NCBI RefSeq assembly: GCF_040549465.1
Contig: NZ_JBEPTL010000017.1
Span: 1 to 64,000, forward strand
DNA: 64,000 nucleotides
Source of the DNA: Lacisediminihabitans sp040549465
Lineage (GTDB): Bacteria > Actinomycetota > Actinomycetes > Actinomycetales > Microbacteriaceae
Direction of reading: 5' to 3'
Shown: positions 57,842 through 64,000 of the stretch, piece by piece
Layout: every line of letters starts with the position of its first letter
Numbering within the stretch: position 1 is the stretch's first letter
Translations under genes and position numbers: made by a program
Notes under the pieces: model-generated
Told to the model about the DNA's origin: nothing
What the model saw: only the letters and a program-made list of their open reading frames with translations
Database searches by the model: none

Positions 57842-57885
57842 TTTGTTATCCGCGCGGATGTTGTAACCGGCGCGCGGATAACAAA
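57842..57885. repeat. Palindromic element downstream of mnmA
   Basis: TTTGTTATCCGCGCG (57842-57856) pairs exactly with 57871-57885 around a 14-nt loop. It shares the core GTTATCCGCGC with the element after glgP (48041-48102), and both lie just after a stop codon. Confidence 0.8.
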
Positions 57886-57939
57886 CTTCAGCGCAATAGT
57901 CGGTGGCCGATGCCATTCCGCACCGTCAGGGGTACTGCC

Positions 57940-57945
57940 TAAGCT
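57940..57945 (+). promoter_or_regulatory. -10 box of leaderless ligA
   Basis: TAAGCT, 6 nt (GAACTC), then the GTG at 57952. Confidence 0.55.
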
Positions 57946-57951
57946 GAACTC

Positions 57952-60225
57952 GTGGCGAAGCGCAATGAGACGACCAACGAGCGTGCGACCGAAGAACTGA
58001 CCCTCGAGCAGGCCGGCAGCGAAGCCGGGTCTCTCACGACGCGCATCCTCGAGTTGCGCGACGCGTACTACGAGCGGGATGAGACGCTCGTCAGCGACTC
58101 CGAGTACGACCTGATGATCCGCAGGCTCGAAGAACTCGAGCGGTTGTTCCCCGAACTGCAAAGCCAGGACTCGCCGACGCAGACGGTCGGGGGCCGCGCC
58201 GAGACCACCCTGTTCAGCCCTGTACGCCACGTCGAGCGGATGCTGAGCCTCGACAACGTCTTCTCCATCGACGAGTTCGAAGAGTGGGCGGCCAAGGCGG
58301 AACGCAACTCCGCCCGCCGAATCGACTACCTCTGCGAACTGAAGATCGACGGCCTCGCCATCAACCTGCGCTACGAGAACGGCGTTCTCACCACGGCCGC
58401 AACCCGCGGCGACGGCGTCGTTGGGGAGGACGTGACGGAGAACATCGCCTACGTGCCGAGCATCCCGTCGCGGCTGGTCGGCACGGGTCATCCTGCAATC
58501 ATCGAAGTGCGTGGTGAGGTGTTCTTCGAGACGGCGATCTTCGACCAGCTCAACGCCGACCAGGTGGCGGCGGGCGAGAGGGTTTTCGCCAACGCGCGGA
58601 ACGCGGCATCCGGCAGCCTGCGGCAGGTGAAGGAGAACAAGAATGAGGACGCGCTCGCGCGCATGTACAAACGGCTCGGTCGGCTGAGCATGCTGGTACA
58701 CGGCATCGGGGCCTGGGCCAACCCTCCGGTCTCGTCGCAGTCCGAGATCTACGCGCTGCTCAAGTCGTGGGGGCTTCCGACCAGCACTCACTACGAGGTG
58801 AAGAAGTCGGCGAAGGATGCAGCGAAATTCATCGAGTATTTCGGTGAGCACCGTGGCAGTGTCGAGCACGAGATCGACGGCATCGTCGTGAAAGTGGACG
58901 AACTCGCCCTGCACGAGGAACTCGGTGCCACCAGCCGGGCGCCGCGCTGGGCGATCGCCTACAAATATCCGCCGGAACAGGTCAATACGAAGCTGCTCGA
59001 CATCGTCGTGAGCGTCGGTCGCACCGGCCGTGTCACCCCGTTCGCTGTGATGGAGAAGGTGCGGGTCGCCGGCAGCGAAGTGCGACAGGCGACACTGCAC
59101 AACCAGGATGTGGTGAAGGCCAAGGGCGTGCTCATCGGAGACACCGTGGTATTGCGCAAGGCCGGTGACGTGATTCCCGAGGTACTCGGGCCGGTCGTCG
59201 AACTGCGCGACGGCACCGAGCGCGAATTCGTGATGCCGACGCACTGCCCGGAGTGCGGCACCCTGCTGGCGCCGGCCAAGGAGGGCGACGTCGACCTGCG
59301 CTGCCCGAATGCGCAGAGCTGCCCGGCGCAGGTACGCGGTCGAGTGGAACACGTTGGTTCTCGCGGAGCGCTCGACATCGAGGGACTCGGCGAGGTGGGG
59401 GCTGCGGCGCTCACCCAACCGGACTTCCCCGAGACACCGCCGCTCGTCACCGAGGCCGGCCTGTTCTCACTCGTGATGGCCGACATCTTTCCGATTCGCG
59501 TGACCGTGCGAGACAACGAGACCGGCCTGGCCAAACTCGATGACGACGGCACGGAGCGCACGGAGACGCCGTTCCGCCGCAAACGCCAGCCGAAGAAAGA
59601 CGGCGTGTTCGACGGCACGGGTGACGGCGATGACGGGTTCGTGCCGTCGACCGCCGCGATGAAACTCCTCGACGAGATCGAGAAAGCCAAGACCAAGGAA
59701 CTGTGGCGCATTCTCGTGTCGCTCAGCATTCGCCACGTCGGTCCCGTCGCGGCCCGCGCCCTTGCCGGCTACTTCGGATCGCTGCCCGCCATTCGCGAAG
59801 CGTCGCGCGACGAGCTCGCCGCGGTTGACGGTGTCGGTGGCATCATCGCTGACGCCCTGATCGCCTGGTTCGCCGTCGACTGGCATGTCGAGATCATCGA
59901 AAGCTGGACGGATTCCGGCGTGCAGTTCACGACGCCTGGTCACCCTGGCCCCGGTGCGGCCGTCGCTGCCGGCGGCCCGCTCGGAGGCATCACCGTCGTC
60001 GCGACCGGCAGCCTCGAGGGCTTCACGCGCGAGGGCGCGCTCGAGGCGATCATCGCCGCCGGGGGCAAAGCGGCGTCGAGCGTATCGAAGAAGACCGACT
60101 TCGTAGCGGCCGGCCCCGGAGCCGGCTCGAAGCTCACTAAAGCGGAAGAACTCGGCCTGCGAATCCTCGACGCAGCCGAGTTCGCACGGCTTCTCGAGCT
60201 CGGACCGTCAGGATTGGACTCCTGA
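57952..60225 (+). CDS. ligA: NAD-dependent DNA ligase LigA
   Basis: LigA seals nicks in replication and repair using NAD+. The 757-residue protein has the adenylated Lys K131 in ELKIDGLAINLRYENG, the OB fold, the four-cysteine zinc finger (CPECG...CPNAQSC), helix-hairpin-helix repeats (LAAVDGVGGIIADAL) and a C-terminal BRCT domain (about 672-750, GGITVVATGSLEGF). A charged insert of about 50 residues (TPFRRKRQPKKDGVFDG) lies between the zinc finger and the HhH region and makes the protein longer than average. It starts at a leaderless GTG. Confidence 0.95.
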   Translation: MAKRNETTNERATEELTLEQAGSEAGSLTTRILELRDAYYERDETLVSDSEYDLMIRRLEELERLFPELQSQDSPTQTVGGRAETTLFSPVRHVERMLSLDNVFSIDEFEEWAAKAERNSARRIDYLCELKIDGLAINLRYENGVLTTAATRGDGVVGEDVTENIAYVPSIPSRLVGTGHPAIIEVRGEVFFETAIFDQLNADQVAAGERVFANARNAASGSLRQVKENKNEDALARMYKRLGRLSMLVHGIGAWANPPVSSQSEIYALLKSWGLPTSTHYEVKKSAKDAAKFIEYFGEHRGSVEHEIDGIVVKVDELALHEELGATSRAPRWAIAYKYPPEQVNTKLLDIVVSVGRTGRVTPFAVMEKVRVAGSEVRQATLHNQDVVKAKGVLIGDTVVLRKAGDVIPEVLGPVVELRDGTEREFVMPTHCPECGTLLAPAKEGDVDLRCPNAQSCPAQVRGRVEHVGSRGALDIEGLGEVGAAALTQPDFPETPPLVTEAGLFSLVMADIFPIRVTVRDNETGLAKLDDDGTERTETPFRRKRQPKKDGVFDGTGDGDDGFVPSTAAMKLLDEIEKAKTKELWRILVSLSIRHVGPVAARALAGYFGSLPAIREASRDELAAVDGVGGIIADALIAWFAVDWHVEIIESWTDSGVQFTTPGHPGPGAAVAAGGPLGGITVVATGSLEGFTREGALEAIIAAGGKAASSVSKKTDFVAAGPGAGSKLTKAEELGLRILDAAEFARLLELGPSGLDS

Positions 60226-60281
60226 TCAGTTAGAATTGACTAACCTTCAACCCTAGGTTAAGGGCTGAGGCGCCCCTACTA

Positions 60282-61757
60282 TTGGGGGTACTTAGTTGTT
60301 TCGTTGCATCCGGCGTTCCCCCGGCGCCATTGCAAACGATTGGAAATACCCTTTTGCTGTTCGAAATCGCAGCGTTCCTCTCAACCTCTGGCGCCTTCGG
60401 CGGCGTGGCAGAGGCCTTCGGTGTTCACGAAATCAACCAGCAGATCTCGTCCGAAGTGGTCATGGCCGACCCATCCATCCAGGATCCTGCCAATCTGCTC
60501 GGGCCGATACTCGCACCGAATCGACAAGCAGGGGCAGCGCGCACCCTCTCCTCTCCCGTCGATCCGTCGCTTCTCCCGAAGCTCAGCGGCAGCGCGTTGC
60601 TCAACCAGTTGGCGCTGCAGCCGAAGGACGATATCGCCACATTCGTGAAGAACAGTCCGGAGGCTGTCGGTGCGATGATGGTCAGCCCTCCCAAGGCGAC
60701 ACTCGTGACGTCGTGGTGGTCCGGGCTCTCCTCAGCACGCCAGAAGACGCTCCTGAATGCGGCACCCGAATACGTGGGAAACCTCGATGGGGTGCCGTTC
60801 GAGGTTCGCGACAAGGCCAACCGGCTCTATCTCAGGCAGTCGATCGCCACTCTGCAGGCATCGATCGATTCGGGGGTGGGCCGCGCCCAGATCGTCGGGA
60901 AGAAGCATCATCTCGACATTCTCACGCAGATCGAACGCACGTTGAAGACCACGGCGAAAGAGCCGAAGCGTCAGCTGGTGACCTTCGACCCGGCGCATGA
61001 AGGTCGCGCAGCCGTCGCCGTCGGCGACCTCGCCACCGCGGATTACGTGAGCTATCTGGTGCCCGGCATGTTCTTCACCGTGCAGGGCCAGATGTACGAC
61101 TGGACGGTCATCGCCCAGGACCTGCAACAGGAGCAGGCCGGCTGGATCGACCGCCTGGCAAAGACCGACCCGACGATGACGGGCAAGACTGCGGCCACGG
61201 TGTCCTGGATCGGATACAGCACCCCGGACGCACTGGACATCGCGTCGCTGAAGAAGGCCGACCAGGGCGCCAACTATCTCGGTAACGCGATCCAGGGCAT
61301 CCAGGCGAGCCGCACCGGTGCCGAGCCCTATGTGACCCTGGTGACCCACTCCTACGGTTCCACCGCCGCCATGATCGAGCTCTCCGGCAAGTCGATCTCG
61401 GTCGATGCCCTCGCGATGGTTGGCTCCCCGGGCGGCGCGACCCAGTTGGCGTCGAAGCTCTCGGTGCGCGGCGACAACGTCTACGTCGGCGAGGCCGCCT
61501 GGGATCCGGTGGTCAACACCGCGTTCTACGGCAGCGACCCCGGCGCCGCGTCGTTCGGCGCGCGGAAGATGGATGTCTCGGGCGGAACCGATGTGGTCAC
61601 GCACAAGAAACTCGCGGCTGCCGTGGGGCACCTCGGCTATTTCGATTCCGGAACCGAAGCGATGCGGAACCTCGCGCTCATCGGGATCGACCAGGGTGCA
61701 CTGGTGACCGACGGAACCCTCGCCGATGCGACGCGTACGGTGGCCGGCGGCAAATAG
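60282..61757 (+). CDS. DUF1023-type alpha/beta hydrolase
   Basis: The 491-residue protein has its hydrolase core in the second half: VSWIGYSTPDALD, the nucleophile elbow VTHSYGSTAAMIELS, and LAMVGSPGGATQLA, the DUF1023 pattern. The His may be in AVGHLGYFDSGT. The N-terminal region (about 1-50) contains a hydrophobic stretch (GNTLLLFEIAAFLSTSGAFGG) that may be a signal or anchor. The TTG start at 60282 lacks a ribosome site and is uncertain; a frameshift at the 5' end cannot be excluded. The substrate is unknown. Confidence 0.7.
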   Translation: MGVLSCFVASGVPPAPLQTIGNTLLLFEIAAFLSTSGAFGGVAEAFGVHEINQQISSEVVMADPSIQDPANLLGPILAPNRQAGAARTLSSPVDPSLLPKLSGSALLNQLALQPKDDIATFVKNSPEAVGAMMVSPPKATLVTSWWSGLSSARQKTLLNAAPEYVGNLDGVPFEVRDKANRLYLRQSIATLQASIDSGVGRAQIVGKKHHLDILTQIERTLKTTAKEPKRQLVTFDPAHEGRAAVAVGDLATADYVSYLVPGMFFTVQGQMYDWTVIAQDLQQEQAGWIDRLAKTDPTMTGKTAATVSWIGYSTPDALDIASLKKADQGANYLGNAIQGIQASRTGAEPYVTLVTHSYGSTAAMIELSGKSISVDALAMVGSPGGATQLASKLSVRGDNVYVGEAAWDPVVNTAFYGSDPGAASFGARKMDVSGGTDVVTHKKLAAAVGHLGYFDSGTEAMRNLALIGIDQGALVTDGTLADATRTVAGGK

Positions 61758-61855
61758 GAGGGTTGATCCTGCTGCATCACCCCGGTCGTGACCCCTTCAG
61801 AGCTGGCGAATACAATTGACCCATTCCCCTCAGTGAAACAAACGCACGGAGCCGC

Positions 61856-62194
61856 ATGTCTGAAAACACCGAGCCTGTCGACGCGACAGGCTCCGATCAC
61901 GCCATCACGACCGAGCAGGTGTCGCACCTCGCCAATCTGGCGCGCATCGCACTCACGGCGGAGGAGATTGACAAGCTCACCGGCGAACTCGGTGTGATCC
62001 TCGACTCGATCGCCAAGGTTTCGGAAGTGGCCACCGCGGATGTGCCGGCCACCAGTCATCCCATCCCGCTGAGCAATGTCTTCCGCCCGGATGTGATCGG
62101 GGAGACGCTCTCCGCTGAGGAAGCCTTGAGCGGAGCGCCAGAGCACGACGGAAGCCGCTTCAAGGTCTCCGCGATCCTGGGGGAGGAGCAGTAA
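61856..62194 (+). CDS. gatC: Glu-tRNA(Gln)/Asp-tRNA(Asn) amidotransferase subunit C
   Basis: GatC stabilises the GatAB complex that amidates misacylated Gln and Asn tRNAs. The 112-residue protein contains ITTEQVSHLANLARIALTAEEIDKLTGELGVILDSIAKV, the family signature. An 18-residue acidic N-terminus precedes it. TACAAT (61811-61816) about 40 nt upstream is a probable -10 box, and CGGAG is the ribosome site. Its stop overlaps the gatA start (TAATG). Confidence 0.94.
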   Translation: MSENTEPVDATGSDHAITTEQVSHLANLARIALTAEEIDKLTGELGVILDSIAKVSEVATADVPATSHPIPLSNVFRPDVIGETLSAEEALSGAPEHDGSRFKVSAILGEEQ

Positions 62195-63765
62195 TGGCGC
62201 CGCACGATTCCGTCACCACCGCCGGTACCGCCGACCTCACCCGTCTTTCGGCCGCATCGCTCAGCGAGTTGCTCCAGGCCCGTGAGGTCTCCAGCGTGGA
62301 GGTCACCAGGGCACACCTCGACCGCATCGCCGCCGTCGACGGTGATGTGCACGCCTTCCTGCACATCTCCAAGGACGCCATCGACGCCGCGGAGGGCATC
62401 GACGTGCTGCGCCGCAGCGGCGACCAGCTCGGTCCACTCGCCGGAGTGCCGATCGCCATCAAGGATGTGCTCTGCACGCTCGACATGCCGTCGACCGCCG
62501 GCTCGAAGATCCTTGACGGCTGGGTACCTCCTTACGATGCCACCGTGGTGCGCAAGCTGCGTGAGGCTTACCTCGTGCCGCTCGGCAAGACCAACATGGA
62601 CGAGTTCGCCATGGGATCGTCCACGGAACATTCCGCTTTCGGACCCACCCACAACCCGTGGGATCTCGATCGCATTCCCGGCGGTTCCGGCGGCGGCTCG
62701 GCCGCTGCGGTCGCCGCATTCGAAGCACCGCTCGCCCTTGGCTCAGATACCGGTGGATCGATCCGCCAGCCCGCCGCCGTCACCGGCAGCGTCGGAGTGA
62801 AGCCCACCTACGGTGGCGTGTCACGCTACGGCGCGATCGCCCTCGCCAGCTCGCTGGACCAGGTGGGTCCGGTGACCCGCACCGTGCTGGATGCAGCGCT
62901 CCTGCACGACGTGATCGGCGGACACGATCCACGCGATTCCACCTCCCTGAAAGACGAATGGCCGAGCTTCGCCGCAGCGGCCAGGACCGGTGCACAACGA
63001 CGAAATCTCAACGGCGTGCGCGTCGGCGTGGTCAAGGAACTCGACGCCCCAGGTTTCCAGCCCGGCGTGAGCGAGCGCTTCCACGAGACCCTCGCACTGC
63101 TCGCCTCCAACGGAGCAGAGATCGTCGAGGTCAGCGCCCCGAACTTCGAGTACGCCGTCGCCGCGTACTACCTGATTCTTCCCGCTGAGGCCTCGAGTAA
63201 CCTCGCGAAATTCGATTCCGTGCGGTTCGGCCTGCGGGTCAACCCTGTGGGGGGAGGGACGGTGGAGGATGTCATGGCTGCCACCCGCGAGGCCGGTTTC
63301 GGCGCGGAGGTCAAGCGCCGCATCATCCTCGGCACCTATGCGCTCAGCGCCGGCTACTACGACGCCTACTACGGCAGCGCTCAGAAGGTGCGCACCCTGA
63401 TCCAGCGCGACTTCACCGGCGCCTTCGAGCAGGCAGACATCCTGATCAGCCCGTCGGCGCCGACAACGGCGTTCAGGATCGGCGAGAAGATCGACGACCC
63501 ACTGGCCATGTATCTCAACGACGTGACCACCATTCCGGCAAACCTCGCGGGCATCCCCGGTATGAGCCTGCCGATGGGACTGGCTCCGGAGGACGGACTG
63601 CCGACCGGCCTGCAGCTGATGGCCCCGGCCAGGGCAGATGCCAGGCTCTATGAGCACGGAGCGGCTATCGAGGCCCTCCTCGAAGACTCGTGGGGGCGCA
63701 CCCTGATCAGTCAGGCGCCCGAACTGAAGATCGCGCCGTCGGCGTCAGGAAGCGGAGTCAACTAA
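62194..63765 (+). CDS. gatA: Glu-tRNA(Gln)/Asp-tRNA(Asn) amidotransferase subunit A
   Basis: GatA releases ammonia from glutamine for the amidation. The 523-residue amidase-signature enzyme has the triad Lys in PIAIKDVL, the cis-Ser in PGGSGGGSAAAVAA and the nucleophile Ser in GSDTGGSIRQPAA. SLDQVGPVTRTVLDAALL and DALSAGYYDAYY-like segments (TYALSAGYYDAYYG) follow. Length is normal. It is coupled to gatC and gatB by one-base overlaps. Confidence 0.95.
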   Translation: MAPHDSVTTAGTADLTRLSAASLSELLQAREVSSVEVTRAHLDRIAAVDGDVHAFLHISKDAIDAAEGIDVLRRSGDQLGPLAGVPIAIKDVLCTLDMPSTAGSKILDGWVPPYDATVVRKLREAYLVPLGKTNMDEFAMGSSTEHSAFGPTHNPWDLDRIPGGSGGGSAAAVAAFEAPLALGSDTGGSIRQPAAVTGSVGVKPTYGGVSRYGAIALASSLDQVGPVTRTVLDAALLHDVIGGHDPRDSTSLKDEWPSFAAAARTGAQRRNLNGVRVGVVKELDAPGFQPGVSERFHETLALLASNGAEIVEVSAPNFEYAVAAYYLILPAEASSNLAKFDSVRFGLRVNPVGGGTVEDVMAATREAGFGAEVKRRIILGTYALSAGYYDAYYGSAQKVRTLIQRDFTGAFEQADILISPSAPTTAFRIGEKIDDPLAMYLNDVTTIPANLAGIPGMSLPMGLAPEDGLPTGLQLMAPARADARLYEHGAAIEALLEDSWGRTLISQAPELKIAPSASGSGVN

Positions 63766-64000
63766 TGGCACAACCAGCGGAACTCATGGACTTCGACAGG
63801 GCGCTCGAGCTGTTCGAGCCGGTGCTCGGTTTCGAGGTGCACGTGGAACTCAACACGAAGACCAAGATGTTCTCGGATGCCCCGAACTTCTTCGGCGGCG
63901 AGCCGAACACCAACGTGACGCCGGTCGATCTCGGCCTGCCGGGCTCGCTGCCGGTGGTCAACGAGCAGGCGGTCAAGCACTCGATCAGCCTCGGGTTGGC
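63765..64000 (+). CDS. gatB: Amidotransferase subunit B, 5' part only
   Basis: The first 78 codons are present: MAQPAELMDFDRALELFEPV, then LGFEVHVELNTKTKMFSDAPN, the GatB start where the E-x-H metal/tRNA site lies. The gene runs off the window end. Together with gatC and gatA it completes the operon for Gln-tRNA (and perhaps Asn-tRNA) synthesis. Confidence 0.95.
   Translation, partial: MAQPAELMDFDRALELFEPVLGFEVHVELNTKTKMFSDAPNFFGGEPNTNVTPVDLGLPGSLPVVNEQAVKHSISLGL

Noticed and set aside
56536..59418. 960-residue open frame antisense to mnmA and ligA
   Set aside because: It is composed of His/Arg/Asp/Gly-rich shadow sequence opposite two certain genes and crosses their intergenic palindrome.
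1..64000. tRNA, rRNA, tmRNA or SRP RNA genes
   Set aside because: No clover-leaf or conserved RNA core was found by eye in the intergenic regions; ffh and ftsY are present but the 4.5S RNA gene is not evident.

Overview
The window is high-GC DNA from an actinobacterium, most likely a member of Microbacteriaceae or a close relative. This is inferred from the gene order smc-ftsY-ffh-rpsP-khpA-rimM-trmD-rplS-lepB-rnhB-DUF2469-yraN-comM-dprA-xerC-rpsB-tsf-pyrH-frr-cdsA, from the Ala/Glu-rich tails on ribosomal proteins S16 and S2, from GlgE, from DivIVA-type proteins, and from many genes whose -10 box sits exactly 6 nt before the start codon (leaderless mRNAs). No rRNA, tRNA or CRISPR array was seen.

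Layout. 1-600: the end of a transposase abuts a truncated acetyltransferase. 606-4132 (minus): a DesK/DesR-type two-component system runs with an ABC-2 exporter in one overlapping operon. 4237-4312: a G-run/C-run palindrome that may be an assembly artefact. 4434-17570: smc, ftsY, ffh, rpsP, khpA and rimM, with small accessory genes between them (MarR plus EVE protein, gamma-carbonic anhydrase, a Phd/VapC toxin-antitoxin pair, aldo/keto reductase, LLM oxidoreductase, EamA transporter). 17629-33474: trmD, map, rplS, lepB, rnhB, comM, dprA, a phosphodiesterase, xerC, an M23 protein, rpsB, tsf, pyrH, frr, cdsA and a DivIVA-domain protein; this is the translation, export, DNA-uptake and recombination core. 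33522-41105: cell-envelope genes, including a 573-residue coiled-coil protein built of 11-residue repeats and a membrane protein with an internal lipobox next to a thioredoxin-like/TPR protein. 41118-54540: alpha-glucan metabolism (glgB-glgE divergent from glgP, and glgX further on), split by a five-gene SipW signal-peptidase island. 54596-64000: cysteine desulfurase, a regulator/membrane-protein pair, mnmA, ligA, a DUF1023 hydrolase and gatCAB (gatB runs off the end).

The strongest candidate for a little-described system is the SipW island (48571-52451). It holds three exported proteins with 'alternate' signal peptides sharing an ALWN-x-SA core, one of which carries FN3 and ricin-type lectin domains. 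They are followed by a Sec-exported protein with a sortase-like tail and by an ER-type (Ser/His) signal peptidase. The layout recalls SipW/TasA-type surface fibres. It is preceded by a 468-bp AT-rich, gene-free leader and lies inside the glycogen cluster.

At the sequence level the window has several palindromic elements (15-23 bp perfect arms). One lies in frame inside smc, and two intergenic copies share the core GTTATCCGCGC. There are also tandem repeats next to map and xerC. All functional calls rest on reading motifs by eye; no database search was possible.
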